A stretch of DNA of 64,000 nt from an uncultured Prevotellaceae bacterium (lineage in GTDB: Bacteria > Bacteroidota > Bacteroidia > Bacteroidales > Bacteroidaceae). The translations under genes and the position numbers were made by a program. The stretch lies in NCBI GenBank assembly GCA_900314755.1, contig OMWH01000003.1, positions 101,294-165,293 of the forward strand, read 5' to 3'. Shown one piece after another: positions 1 to 8,863 of this stretch. The notes beneath the pieces were generated by a model, which was not told the DNA's origin, searched no databases, and saw only the letters and a program-made list of their open reading frames with translations. Numbering within the stretch: position 1 is the stretch's first letter; each line of letters begins with the position of its first letter.

Positions 1-2904
1 ACGGGGAATGCCAAAGCTGTCAAAGCCGCCACTTAAAGCAAGACTTTCAAAGGCTTTACGGTTGACGCATGAGAAGTTAATACGCTGGGCAAAGTCAAAG
101 ATAGACTTATAAGGTCCATTCTTCTCCCGCTCATCAATAATGGCATGTGCCACACTGTCACCCATTCCTTTGATAGCGGCAAGTCCGAAACGAATCTCAC
201 CCTTCTTGTTTACACCGAATTTTGTATAACTCTCATTGACATCAGGACCCAGTGTAGCTATACCCATCGCCTTACATTCATCCATCAGCTTCGTTATTTC
301 AGAAATCTGGTCACGGCGACGACTCATAATCGCCGCCATAAACTCCGCAGGATAGTTCGCCTTCAAATAAGCAGTCTGGAATGCCACCCAGGAGTAACAA
401 GCCGCATGTGACTTATTGAATGCATACGAAGCAAACGCCTCCCAGTCACTCCATATCTTTTCCAGCACCTTAGGGTCATGTCCGTTCTTCTTGCCGCCCT
501 CAATGAATTTGGGTTTCATGGCATCAACGATGTCCTTCTTCTTCTTACCCATCGCTTTACGAAGAGCGTCACTCTCACCACGGGTAAAATCGGCAAGAAG
601 ACGGGAAAGGAGCATCACTTGCTCCTGATAGACCGTGATACCATAGGTGTCCTTCAGGTATTTCTCCATGACGGGAATGTCGTAAGTAATAGGTTCCTCA
701 CCATGCTTACGTCTGATAAACTGGGGAATATATCCCATAGGACCCGGGCGATAAAGGGCATTCATGGCTATCAGGTCTTCAAATACCGTAGGCTTTAATT
801 CCCTCAAGTATTTCTGCATACCGTTGGATTCAAACTGGAAAGTGCCGACGGTACGTCCCTGCTGATACAGCTCATAAGTCTTAGGGTCGTCAATAGGTAT
901 GTTATCCAAATCGACATCGATACCCCGAGTCTGTTTGATAATATCACACGCCTCCTTTAACTCCGATAATGTCTTGAGCCCAAGGAAGTCCATTTTAATA
1001 AGTCCTGTGGACTCAATCACATGACCGTCATATTGCGTACAGTTCGTTTTCTGGTCTTTGAAGTCCGGATCGTCAGCAGTGGACACTGGTACCCAATCGC
1101 TGATAGGGTCACGACAGATGATAAAGCCACAGGCATGGATACCCGTCCCACGCACTGTTCCTTCCAGCATCTTGGCATATTTGATAGTATTCCGTAAGGC
1201 AGGGTCGTTACTTGCCTCAGCTTCCCTCAGCTCGGGAACTGCCTTGATCGCATTCGACAGGTTCATCTTCGGAGTCTTACCGTCCACATCCGGCAGACGG
1301 TCAGGAATAGCCTTACACAAGGCGTTCGAGACATTGATAGGAACTTTCTCCACACGTGCAACATCCTTGATGGAGTTTTTGGTAGCCATGGTCGCATAAG
1401 TGATGATATGCGCACAATTCTCATGCCCGTATTTATCCTCTACCCACTTCAACACTTTACCACGACCATCATCATCAAAGTCTGTATCTATATCAGGAAG
1501 AGAGATACGGTCAGGATTCAGGAAACGCTCAAACAGCAGGTCGTATTTCAGCGGGTCAATCTTGGTGATACCCAGACAATAGGCGACCACTGAGCCTGCC
1601 GCAGAGCCACGTCCAGGACCTACCATCACGCCCAACTCGTCACGTGCCGAGTTGATGAAGTCCTGCACGATGAGGAAGTATCCCGGGAAACCCATCGTCT
1701 TCATGATATGCAACTCAAAACGAATACGGTCGTCCACCTCTTTCGACAAGGGGTCGCCATATCTCTTCTTAGCACCTTTATAGGCAAGTTCCGCAAGATA
1801 GTCAGCCTCAAACTTGATACGGTATATCTTGTCATAACCACCCAGCTTCTTGATTTTCTTCTCCCCCTCCTCTGGTGACAAAGGATTCTCGCCATTTTCG
1901 TCACTGGTAAACTCATCATAGAGTTGCTGCTCTGTGAATTTCTGCCGCCATTGCTCCTCCGTACCAAAAGACTCCGGGATAGGGAAGAACGGCATGATGG
2001 GGTCATGGTCAAGACTGTATATCTCCACCTTATCCAATATCTCAGTGGTATTAGCAAGGGCTTCAGGGACATCGGAGAAGATAGCGTTCATCTCCTCACG
2101 GGTCTTAAACCACTCCTGCTTGGAGTATAACATACGGGTCGGATCGTCCAAGTCCTTACCCGTTGACATACACAACAGGTGGTCATGCGCCTCAGCATTC
2201 TCCTGATCGACGAAATGGGCATCGTTCGAACATATCAGCTTGATGCCATATTCCTTTGCTAACTCTATCAATACCTTATTGGCTTTTTGCTGCAAAGGAA
2301 AAGTCTCCCTATTAGCACGGATGGTAGGATCCGTTACCTCATGCCGCTGAAGCTCCAGATAGTAGTCATCACCGAAAATTCCATGATACCACTTTACCGC
2401 CTCACGGGCACCGGCAATGTCTCCTTCCAATATCTTATGAGGCACCTCGCCAGCAATACAGGCAGAACAGACTATCAGTCCCTCATGATATTTTTCCAAA
2501 TCTGCACGGTCCGTACGAGGACGCATGTAATAGCCGTCCACCCATGAATTACTGACCAGCTTGATCAGATTCTTATAGCCCTGATAGTTCTTGGCAAGCA
2601 CTATCAGGTGATAACCGCTCATATCCTCTTTACCACGTCGAAGCTCCTTACCGCCATAACGTGACACATACATTTCACAACCGAAGATCGGTTTAAAGGG
2701 CTCCAAACCTTCCTTCTTGCGACCTTTGTTGATACCTCCTACATAATCATGGAACTCCTTGATACCGAACATATCTCCATGGTCGGTAATTGCCATGCCC
2801 CGCATGCCGTTTCCTATAGCTTTGTCCACCAGACGCTTGATACTCGACTGACCATCAAGGATAGAGTAATATGTATGCACATGTAAGTGTATAAAGTCTT
2901 CCAT
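1..2904 (-). CDS. dnaE: DNA polymerase III subunit alpha, C-terminus cut by window edge
   Basis: Replicative DNA polymerase catalytic subunit. The frame is open from ATG at 2904 to the window edge (968 codons), so roughly the last fifth to quarter of a usual DnaE of about 1,200 residues is missing. The N-terminus carries the PHP domain signature HLHVHTYYSILDG. The polymerase catalytic motif PDIDTDF begins near residue 470. Other typical stretches are GPGRGSAAGS, FQFESNGMQ and the palm/finger piece YRPGPMGYIP; the visible end is in the ALSGGFDSFG region. The gene is divergent from psd. No frameshift is seen. Identity is secure from these motifs. Confidence 0.97.
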   Translation of the reverse strand, partial: MEDFIHLHVHTYYSILDGQSSIKRLVDKAIGNGMRGMAITDHGDMFGIKEFHDYVGGINKGRKKEGLEPFKPIFGCEMYVSRYGGKELRRGKEDMSGYHLIVLAKNYQGYKNLIKLVSNSWVDGYYMRPRTDRADLEKYHEGLIVCSACIAGEVPHKILEGDIAGAREAVKWYHGIFGDDYYLELQRHEVTDPTIRANRETFPLQQKANKVLIELAKEYGIKLICSNDAHFVDQENAEAHDHLLCMSTGKDLDDPTRMLYSKQEWFKTREEMNAIFSDVPEALANTTEILDKVEIYSLDHDPIMPFFPIPESFGTEEQWRQKFTEQQLYDEFTSDENGENPLSPEEGEKKIKKLGGYDKIYRIKFEADYLAELAYKGAKKRYGDPLSKEVDDRIRFELHIMKTMGFPGYFLIVQDFINSARDELGVMVGPGRGSAAGSVVAYCLGITKIDPLKYDLLFERFLNPDRISLPDIDTDFDDDGRGKVLKWVEDKYGHENCAHIITYATMATKNSIKDVARVEKVPINVSNALCKAIPDRLPDVDGKTPKMNLSNAIKAVPELREAEASNDPALRNTIKYAKMLEGTVRGTGIHACGFIICRDPISDWVPVSTADDPDFKDQKTNCTQYDGHVIESTGLIKMDFLGLKTLSELKEACDIIKQTRGIDVDLDNIPIDDPKTYELYQQGRTVGTFQFESNGMQKYLRELKPTVFEDLIAMNALYRPGPMGYIPQFIRRKHGEEPITYDIPVMEKYLKDTYGITVYQEQVMLLSRLLADFTRGESDALRKAMGKKKKDIVDAMKPKFIEGGKKNGHDPKVLEKIWSDWEAFASYAFNKSHAACYSWVAFQTAYLKANYPAEFMAAIMSRRRDQISEITKLMDECKAMGIATLGPDVNESYTKFGVNKKGEIRFGLAAIKGMGDSVAHAIIDEREKNGPYKSIFDFAQRINFSCVNRKAFESLALSGGFDSFGIPR

Positions 2905-2979
2905 AGAGAATAATATTTCTGATTTAAGCGGTAAAGTTACACCGAAAAGACGAGATAACCAAAAGAATAAGGTAAAAAA

Positions 2980-3011
2980 TTTGTAAGATAGACAAAAAAA
3001 ACGTATCTTTG
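2980..3011 (+). promoter_or_regulatory. Promoter of the psd-pssA operon
   Basis: A Bacteroidota-type promoter: box TTTG at 2980-2983, 20-bp spacer, and -7 box TATCTTTG at 3004-3011. It lies 33 bp before the psd start, in the 140-bp gap between divergent dnaE and psd. Confidence 0.75.
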
Positions 3012-3044
3012 CATGTTGAATGGTAACAATCCATAAAACTACTC

Positions 3045-3743
3045 ATGGGAGAAAGAATCCAAAAAATAAAAAAGCTGAAGAAAATAAGAATACACCGGGA
3101 GGGTACCAATGAACTGACAATCAGTATGCTGTTGCTGATGGGTATCGGCTTTGCCCTCTGGTATCTGATAGACAACCCTATTCCCTTCTGGGTATTTATC
3201 GCCATTTTCGGTACCGCATGGGCTATGGCACTCAACTTCTATCGCTGTCCTATCCGTTATTTCAATGGAGACACCGAGAAACTGGTCGTGGCTCCTGCTG
3301 ATGGAAAGATCGTAGTGATAGAGGAGACAGAAGAGAACGAGTATTTCCATGACAAGCGCCTGATGATCAGTATCTTCATGAGTCCGCTCAATGTCCATGC
3401 CAACTGGTTCCCTGTGGATGGCAAAGTTAAGTTCGTGAGCCACCATAACGGCAATTACCACAAGGCATGGCTGCCTAAGGCGAGTGAGGAGAACGAACAT
3501 GCGGATATCATGATTACCACTCCTGACGGTGAGGATATTCTCGTACGACAGATAGCTGGTGCGATGGCACGGCGTATCGTGACTTACGCTAAAGCCGGAG
3601 AGGAGTGCTATATCGACGAACATTTAGGATTCATCAAACTCGGTTCCCGTGTAGATGTCTTCCTTCCCCTGGGTTCAAAACCTTGTGTGATAATGAACCA
3701 GCCGACGACTGGAGACCAGACTGTGATAGCAAAACTAAAATAA
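3045..3743 (+). CDS. psd: Phosphatidylserine decarboxylase proenzyme
   Basis: Decarboxylates phosphatidylserine to phosphatidylethanolamine at the inner membrane. The 232-residue length fits the short (PSD-A-like) family. Two hydrophobic helices lie near residues 27-65. VAPADGKI and the HAN motif in PLNVHANWF are typical. The C-terminal [11 protein letters not shown] holds the self-cleavage pair Gly200-Ser201, where Ser becomes the pyruvoyl cofactor; the motif is LGSR rather than the LGST of long enzymes. It is followed by pssA, which makes its substrate, so the two genes form a phosphatidylethanolamine operon. Confidence 0.94.
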   Translation: MGERIQKIKKLKKIRIHREGTNELTISMLLLMGIGFALWYLIDNPIPFWVFIAIFGTAWAMALNFYRCPIRYFNGDTEKLVVAPADGKIVVIEETEENEYFHDKRLMISIFMSPLNVHANWFPVDGKVKFVSHHNGNYHKAWLPKASEENEHADIMITTPDGEDILVRQIAGAMARRIVTYAKAGEECYIDEHLGFIKLGSRVDVFLPLGSKPCVIMNQPTTGDQTVIAKLK

Positions 3744-3749
3744 CGATTA

Positions 3750-4451
3750 TTGAGCATCATGAAAAAGCATATCCCCAACACCATTACATGTTGTAATCTC
3801 ATTTCTGGTTGCATTGCTACTTACTGGGCATTTTGTGGAGTATGGGATATTGCGCTCTTGTTTATAGTGATTGGTGCCGTTTTTGACTTCTTCGACGGGA
3901 TGAGTGCCCGTCTGCTGGGTGTATCCTCCCCTATCGGCAAAGAACTCGATTCCCTTGCAGATGATATTACCTTCGGTTTCGCTCCAGCTGCAATTATTTT
4001 TGACTTTTTGAAGAACCATATCGAATATCTTCCATGGCATTACCTGCCTTATGCTGCCTTTGTCATGGCTGCCTTCTCCGCACTCCGACTTGCCAAGTTC
4101 AATCTCGATGAACGACAGGCGATGGGATTTATCGGATTACCCACACCTGCTAACGCCCTTTTCTGGGGAGCCCTTCTGGTAGGAGCCGGTGAATGGCTTG
4201 GAACATCCCCCTATTTATATTATGCCGTATTCGTCGGCATATTTATCAGCTGTTATCTCCTGATTGCCGAGATTCCCATGTTCGCCTTGAAATTCAAGCA
4301 CTGGGGATGGAAAGGCAATGAAATAAAATACATCTTCCTACTAACCTGCATACCTCTTCTTGCCGTCTTAGGCATCAGTGGTTTAGCTGCCATCATTGCC
4401 TGGTATATCATTTTATCTTTAATCACGTCAAAGAAAAATACTAATAACTAA
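3750..4451 (+). CDS. pssA: CDP-diacylglycerol--serine O-phosphatidyltransferase
   Basis: Makes phosphatidylserine from CDP-diacylglycerol and serine, the substrate of the psd product upstream. The CDP-alcohol phosphotransferase signature is visible as DG, AR, G, D and D residues spread over FDGMSARLL and KELDSLADD (about residues 48-73). Several membrane helices follow. Two starts are possible: 3750 or 3759. The latter gives MKKHIPNTITCCN, which looks like the usual family N-terminus. It is only 6-15 bp after psd and 13 bp before the DUF4834 gene, so the three form one operon. Confidence 0.93.
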   Translation: MSIMKKHIPNTITCCNLISGCIATYWAFCGVWDIALLFIVIGAVFDFFDGMSARLLGVSSPIGKELDSLADDITFGFAPAAIIFDFLKNHIEYLPWHYLPYAAFVMAAFSALRLAKFNLDERQAMGFIGLPTPANALFWGALLVGAGEWLGTSPYLYYAVFVGIFISCYLLIAEIPMFALKFKHWGWKGNEIKYIFLLTCIPLLAVLGISGLAAIIAWYIILSLITSKKNTNN

Positions 4452-4464
4452 TCCCTACACTATT

Positions 4465-4833
4465 ATGAAAGAGAATATTCCATTCTTTTTCTTTGTATTC
4501 CTCTTTATTGTTTTTCTCCTCCTGCTGGCAGGGGACCAGATCATTAAGTCTATAAAAAAAGCCAAGAAGAATGCAAAGAATGCCGCAGATGAAAAAGCAC
4601 AGAGATTCCGTGATGAGACAGGTCGTCAGCAACGACAATATCATTTTAGCGGAAAGACTGCCACAGAACAGCAACAGCCGCGTTCCGTAAGAGAGGACAA
4701 GTCTGAGGGACCGGAAGAGATACGCACCAAGACAGCTACAGGCGAAACAATTATTGACCAACGTAAGGGGCGTGATAACAGAAAGATTTATGACAGCGAC
4801 GACGGTGAATATGTAGAGTTCAGCGAAGAATAA
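4465..4833 (+). CDS. DUF4834 family membrane-anchored protein
   Basis: A 122-residue protein with one N-terminal hydrophobic segment (residues about 6-22, very rich in Phe and Leu) and a long charged, probably disordered tail rich in Lys, Arg, Gln and Glu. The look and position, directly after pssA, match the Bacteroidota family DUF4834, whose function is unknown. Its place at the end of a phospholipid operon suggests, but does not prove, a membrane-related role. A strong terminator follows. Confidence 0.75.
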   Translation: MKENIPFFFFVFLFIVFLLLLAGDQIIKSIKKAKKNAKNAADEKAQRFRDETGRQQRQYHFSGKTATEQQQPRSVREDKSEGPEEIRTKTATGETIIDQRKGRDNRKIYDSDDGEYVEFSEE

Positions 4834-4840
4834 ACAGAAA

Positions 4841-4867
4841 GAAGCCTCCCCACAATAGGGAGGCTTC
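4841..4867. terminator. Bidirectional hairpin between convergent DUF4834 and pyrH genes
   Basis: A perfect 10-bp stem, GAAGCCTCCC at 4841-4850 and GGGAGGCTTC at 4858-4867, with a 7-base loop. It sits 7 bp after one stop and 8 bp before the other, so it can end transcripts from both sides. Confidence 0.85.
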
Positions 4868-4875
4868 TTCGTTAA

Positions 4876-5586
4876 CTAAGGATGAACAAGTGTTCCGATT
4901 TCCTCTCCAGCCATCACCTTCTTCAGGTTACCGACGATATCCATGTTAAACACATAGATTGGCAGGTTATTATCCTGACACATACAGATAGCAGTAAGGT
5001 CCATCACCTTCAGTCCACGTGCAAGAACCTCCTTATAGGTAATCTCATTGAACTTCGTTGCAGTGGCATCCTTCTCTGGGTCAGCAGTATAAACGCCATC
5101 CACACGAGTACCCTTCAGCATTACGTCAGCCTCTATCTCGATACCACGCAGACTGCTTCCTGTGTCGGTCGTGAAATAGGGATTCCCCGTTCCTGCGGAG
5201 AAGATGCAGATATAACCTTGTTCCATTGCCTCTATTGCCTTCCATTTGGTATAGAACTCACCTATCGGTTCCATACGGATTGCCGTCATCACCTTGTTCT
5301 TCACACCAATAGCTCCTAATGCTGAACTGAGGGCGAGGGAGTTGATCACGGTAGCGCACATTCCCATCTGGTCGCCCTTCACACGGTCGAAGCCTTTTTG
5401 TGAGCCACTCAGTCCGCGGAAGATATTACCGCCACCGATAACAATACCAATCTGAACGCCCATCTCACTCACTTCCTTAATCTGACGAGCATAGTCACTC
5501 AGACGCTCCGGGTCAATACCATAACCCTGTTTTCCCATCAAACTTTCTCCTGAGAGTTTCAGGAGGATTCTCTTAAATCTTGCCAT
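4876..5586 (-). CDS. pyrH: UMP kinase
   Basis: Phosphorylates UMP to UDP in pyrimidine nucleotide synthesis. The 236-residue protein has the amino-acid-kinase fold motifs [15 protein letters not shown] at the N-terminus, [10 protein letters not shown], and the late YVFNMD. The start at 5586 (MARFKRILL) is preferred over longer frames because it matches the family; the upstream extension is translated spacer repeat. It follows birA after an 80-bp gap filled with 8-bp repeats. Confidence 0.96.
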   Translation of the reverse strand: MARFKRILLKLSGESLMGKQGYGIDPERLSDYARQIKEVSEMGVQIGIVIGGGNIFRGLSGSQKGFDRVKGDQMGMCATVINSLALSSALGAIGVKNKVMTAIRMEPIGEFYTKWKAIEAMEQGYICIFSAGTGNPYFTTDTGSSLRGIEIEADVMLKGTRVDGVYTADPEKDATATKFNEITYKEVLARGLKVMDLTAICMCQDNNLPIYVFNMDIVGNLKKVMAGEEIGTLVHP

Positions 5587-5601
5587 AGTTCTTCTTTTTT
5601 T

Positions 5602-5657
5602 ATTATTGCGATATTTCGATATTACGATATTGCGACATTTCGGTATTTCAGTATTTC
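5602..5657. repeat. Seven 8-bp tandem units in the birA-pyrH spacer
   Basis: Reading the minus strand, the gap between the birA stop and the pyrH start is a run of seven degenerate 8-bp units close to GAAATATC, ending about 15 bp before the pyrH ATG. A run of the same kind stands in an operon gap at 43763-43810. Confidence 0.8.
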
Positions 5658-5666
5658 GAATCGCCA

Positions 5667-6371
5667 TCAAATGACGAAACTGACTTCTTTAAACGCATAG
5701 CGGCACACTTGCCCATCATCCTTGCAAAGCACCAGATGCCCATCCTCCTCCACATCCACGAACTCAGCCATGAAGGTTCCTGTCTTGTCAATATAGGGAT
5801 GAAAACCCTTCCGACGGTAAAGCATACTGACATATCGCTTCTTAAGGTCTTTAAATAATATATAATAGGTGAAGCGGCGTAAGATATCCTGCAACAAAAC
5901 GTCGCAATCAGTGTCGTGCCGGTGAATCTGCCAAAGAGAGACAGGATTGGGCGCATCACTGTAGAACTGCCGCTGGTTAACATTAATGCCGACACCGACG
6001 ATGCTGTCCTTGATGACCTGCCCCAACAAACGGTTCTCTATTAATATCCCACATATCTTGGCATTCCGCCAATAGATATCATTAGGCCATTTGATGCTCA
6101 CATCACCTATTTGCTCACTAAGCGCCTCAGCGATCGCCATAGAGATTGCCATGGATATTCTGAACTGATGCTTAGCCGGTATGTCCTGAGGATGACACAG
6201 GATGGAGAACAGCAAATTTTTTCCTCGCTCTGACTCCCACGAGTTAGTGCCTTGTCCCTTCCCTGCCGTCTGGTAATCAGCCACCACCACCATATCCGCC
6301 TCTCCATCATGTTCACGAAGCCAGCGGTTGGTAGAGTCCGTCTCGGCAATATGTATGATTTTCCATTCCAT
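5667..6371 (-). CDS. birA: Biotin--[acetyl-CoA-carboxylase] ligase
   Basis: Attaches biotin to the carboxyl-carrier domain of biotin enzymes. At 234 residues it is a catalytic-domain-only ligase: no N-terminal helix-turn-helix, so it should not act as a repressor. Visible motifs are the N-terminal [17 protein letters not shown] (biotinyl-AMP loop, variant of GRGRxG), KWPNDIYW and the GVGINVNQ segment. The start at 6371 ([15 protein letters not shown]) is taken because the -7 promoter box lies directly before it; a longer frame begins at 6386 but would start upstream of that box. Confidence 0.93.
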   Translation of the reverse strand: MEWKIIHIAETDSTNRWLREHDGEADMVVVADYQTAGKGQGTNSWESERGKNLLFSILCHPQDIPAKHQFRISMAISMAIAEALSEQIGDVSIKWPNDIYWRNAKICGILIENRLLGQVIKDSIVGVGINVNQRQFYSDAPNPVSLWQIHRHDTDCDVLLQDILRRFTYYILFKDLKKRYVSMLYRRKGFHPYIDKTGTFMAEFVDVEEDGHLVLCKDDGQVCRYAFKEVSFVI

Positions 6372-6411
6372 GTTGCAAAGATACAAAATTTATTCGTATC
6401 TTTGCAACATG
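6369..6411. promoter_or_regulatory. Symmetric divergent promoter of birA and tadA
   Basis: A perfect 16-bp inverted repeat, CATGTTGCAAAGATAC at 6369-6384 and its complement at 6396-6411, separated by 11 bp. Each arm contains a -7 box TATCTTTG (minus copy 6376-6383, plus copy 6397-6404) and ends in the start codon of one gene. Only four bases separate each box from its ATG, so both messages are probably leaderless or nearly so. Confidence 0.8.
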
Positions 6412-6861
6412 GAAGCAGAAGAACAGCAAAAAAAAGATGAACAATATATGCGCAAGGCTCTTGCCGAAGCACAGCTAGCCTTGGAAGAAGGTGAGATACC
6501 CATAGGTGCCATCATTGTCTGTCAGGACCATATCATTGCCAGAGCACATAATCTGACCGAGACACTGCATGACGTAACAGCCCATGCTGAGATGCAAGCC
6601 ATAACAGCCGCTGCCAATGAGTTAGGAGGAAAATACCTGAGCAACTGCACCTTGTATGTCACGGTAGAGCCTTGTGTGATGTGTGCCGGAGCTATAGGAT
6701 GGTCCCAAATTTCCCGCATCGTTTTTGGGACAAGGGACGAAAAGAGGGGCTATCAGCAATATGCCCCTCATGCCTTACACCCTAAAGCAACAATCACATC
6801 TGGCATTTTAGAAGAAGAATGCCGGCAACTGATGCAAGAGTTCTTTCGTCAAAAACGATAA
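6409..6861 (+). CDS. tadA: tRNA-adenosine deaminase (TadA-type nucleoside deaminase)
   Basis: Zinc-dependent deaminase converting the wobble adenosine of tRNA to inosine. The 150-residue protein shows HAEMQAI (zinc His and catalytic Glu) and PCVMCAGA (two zinc Cys). EIPIGAIIV is typical of the N-terminal strand. The start at 6409 is fixed by the -7 box 6397-6404; the open frame continues upstream to 6328 but crosses that promoter. It ends next to the convergent receiver gene with no gap. Related guanine/cytosine deaminases are possible but less likely. Confidence 0.9.
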   Translation: MEAEEQQKKDEQYMRKALAEAQLALEEGEIPIGAIIVCQDHIIARAHNLTETLHDVTAHAEMQAITAAANELGGKYLSNCTLYVTVEPCVMCAGAIGWSQISRIVFGTRDEKRGYQQYAPHALHPKATITSGILEEECRQLMQEFFRQKR

Positions 6862-7212
6862 TCAAATATATTTTGCGATAACCTCCAAACACTTCTGACT
6901 GCTGACAGGCTTTGAAAGGAAATCGTTGCAGCCTGCAGCAACAGCATCCTCTCTATCGGTATCGAAAGCATTTGCCGTCAATGCGATAATGGGGATATCC
7001 ACATTTTTCTCTCTAATCATCCGAGTGGCTTCCAAGCCATTAAATATGGGCATCTTCAAATCCATCAGTATAAGATCTGGTGCTTGAGTCTCTGCCATCT
7101 CAACAGCTTCCTGTCCATTACGGGCCCTTACAGGCTCGTAATGGTTTTTCAGGATATAGGACATCAGCATATAATTGCTGTCATTGTCTTCTGCTACAAG
7201 AATTCTTTTCAT
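6862..7212 (-). CDS. Stand-alone receiver-domain response regulator
   Basis: A single CheY-like receiver of 116 residues with no output domain. The acidic pocket is VAEDND at residues 6-11, the phospho-acceptor is Asp51 in MDLKMP, ALTAN supplies the conserved Thr, and SKPV holds the conserved Lys. It begins 10 bp after the sugar transporter gene on the same strand, so it is probably co-transcribed with it. No histidine kinase is adjacent. The sequence resembles receivers of hybrid kinases more than classic regulators. Its partner cannot be told from the sequence. Confidence 0.9.
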   Translation of the reverse strand: MKRILVAEDNDSNYMLMSYILKNHYEPVRARNGQEAVEMAETQAPDLILMDLKMPIFNGLEATRMIREKNVDIPIIALTANAFDTDREDAVAAGCNDFLSKPVSSQKCLEVIAKYI

Positions 7213-7222
7213 AAACTAAACA

Positions 7223-8731
7223 TTAATTATTCTCTTCTTCATGAGGATTCTTTCCTGGCACGTATGTCTTCCAACGCCATAGTTTTGTCATGTCTTCCAG
7301 AGACTTTCCCTTGGTCTCGGGGACGAGACGCCATACGAAGAGGGCTGCTATCACACAGATGACACCATAGAGCCCATAGGTGAACCAGTGACCGAAGTCA
7401 TCTCCCTCGGTCAGATGCATGTTGAACATCGGCACGAAGGTAGAGCTGACGATGAAGTTGAAGATCCACTGGAATGCTACCGCAATAGCAACGGCGGCAC
7501 CACGGATGGTGTTGGGGAATATCTCGGCGATAAGTACCCAGCAGATAGGACCCCATGAGAACATAAACGATGCGGAGTAAACCATGATGCTGGCTGCTGT
7601 GACCAGTGCCATACCCGGCTTGCCGAATGTGACAGCCACACCGAAGGCACCTAACGCCATACCTAACGAGCCCCAGATGAGCAATGGTTTTCTTCCTAAT
7701 TTCTCGACGGTAAAGATGGCAACCAGGGTAAAGGCGATATTCACGATACCCATGAAGACGGTAACCACCATCGGGTTCTCCATACCCATGTCACCAAAGA
7801 TACGGGGAGCATAGTATAGCACGGCATTGATACCTACTGCCTGCTGGAAGACAGAGAGCATGATACCGATGAAGATACACATGACACCATAAGACAACAG
7901 TTTCTCTGTCTTCTGCACCAGTGTCTCCTTGATAGCATTCAATATAAAGAGGGCACGGTCGGTACCGTTTATCTTCGTCAGAATCTCCAGGGCTCGTTCG
8001 TTCTTGCCGACAGACACCAGATAACGGGGACTCTCGGGCACCAGACTGATCAGCACGGCGAAGAGTCCTGCGGGCACAGCCTCACTACCGAACATATAAC
8101 GCCATCCTGTTGTCACCGTCCACTGTGCGGCAGGGTTGATGGCGGCGAGACCCTTACCCATCTCCTCTACCAAGGGCTGCACATGGTCACCTAAGATGAA
8201 GAAGTTGACGAAATACACCACCAGCTGTCCGAAGATGATCGCGAACTGGTTACAACTGACCAGCATACCCCGGATGTTCGATGGAGCTATCTCACTGATA
8301 TACATCGGGCATATGGCAGAGGCAAGTCCTACACCCACACCTCCTATCACACGATAGAAGTTGAACATGATAAGGAGGGAGTAAGTAGGCTCTCCATGTG
8401 TGAAGAACAAGAACTCCGGCTCCATTGACCCTAATGCGGAGACAAAGAACAGGATGCCCGCAATCACCAATGAGCGTTTACGTCCGAAGTTAGTGGCAAG
8501 GTATCCGGAAATGGCAGAGCCGATGATACACCCTATCAAAGCGGAAGCAGACGTAAAGCCATGCCATCCGTCGGTGTATGTAAAATCTTTTGCTTCAGAG
8601 AAAAAAGCCTGCAGACCTTTCTCCGCACCAGAGATGACTGCCGTGTCGTAACCAAAGAGCAAACCTCCCAGTACGGCAACCAGCACGATAGAAAACAGGT
8701 AGGAAGAACTACCTCTCTTTTGATATTCCAT
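7223..8731 (-). CDS. Sugar porter, MFS family (XylE-like)
   Basis: A proton-sugar symporter of 502 residues with about 12 membrane helices. Family signatures are visible: GYDTAVISGA in helix 1, NFGRKRSL in the 2-3 loop, RVIGGVGVGLAS, PESPRYLV in the central loop, QQAVGINAVLYYAP, and PETKGKSLEDM near the C-terminus. These fit the XylE/glucose transporter branch. The divergent arabinofuranosidase gene suggests that pentoses (xylose or arabinose) are the substrate, which is inference. It has its own minus-strand -7 box at 8769-8776. Confidence 0.92.
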   Translation of the reverse strand: MEYQKRGSSSYLFSIVLVAVLGGLLFGYDTAVISGAEKGLQAFFSEAKDFTYTDGWHGFTSASALIGCIIGSAISGYLATNFGRKRSLVIAGILFFVSALGSMEPEFLFFTHGEPTYSLLIMFNFYRVIGGVGVGLASAICPMYISEIAPSNIRGMLVSCNQFAIIFGQLVVYFVNFFILGDHVQPLVEEMGKGLAAINPAAQWTVTTGWRYMFGSEAVPAGLFAVLISLVPESPRYLVSVGKNERALEILTKINGTDRALFILNAIKETLVQKTEKLLSYGVMCIFIGIMLSVFQQAVGINAVLYYAPRIFGDMGMENPMVVTVFMGIVNIAFTLVAIFTVEKLGRKPLLIWGSLGMALGAFGVAVTFGKPGMALVTAASIMVYSASFMFSWGPICWVLIAEIFPNTIRGAAVAIAVAFQWIFNFIVSSTFVPMFNMHLTEGDDFGHWFTYGLYGVICVIAALFVWRLVPETKGKSLEDMTKLWRWKTYVPGKNPHEEENN

Positions 8732-8768
8732 AATGTTGTTTTATGTTAGTACTTTTCTTAATTAAACA

Positions 8769-8827
8769 CAAAAGTAATGCTTTTTTAGTAAAATCCTTGC
8801 TATTCCGATACTTTTTAACTAATTTTG
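8769..8827. promoter_or_regulatory. Divergent promoters of the sugar porter and arabinofuranosidase genes
   Basis: The 132-bp gap holds a minus-strand -7 box TACTTTTG (8776-8769) for the transporter and, for the GH51 gene, TTG at 8797-8799 plus -7 box TAATTTTG at 8820-8827 with a 20-bp spacer. A shared regulator site is likely here, but no clear dyad was recognised. Confidence 0.65.
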
Positions 8828-8863
8828 TCGGAAGAAACAAATAACTACAAAACATTTATACAA

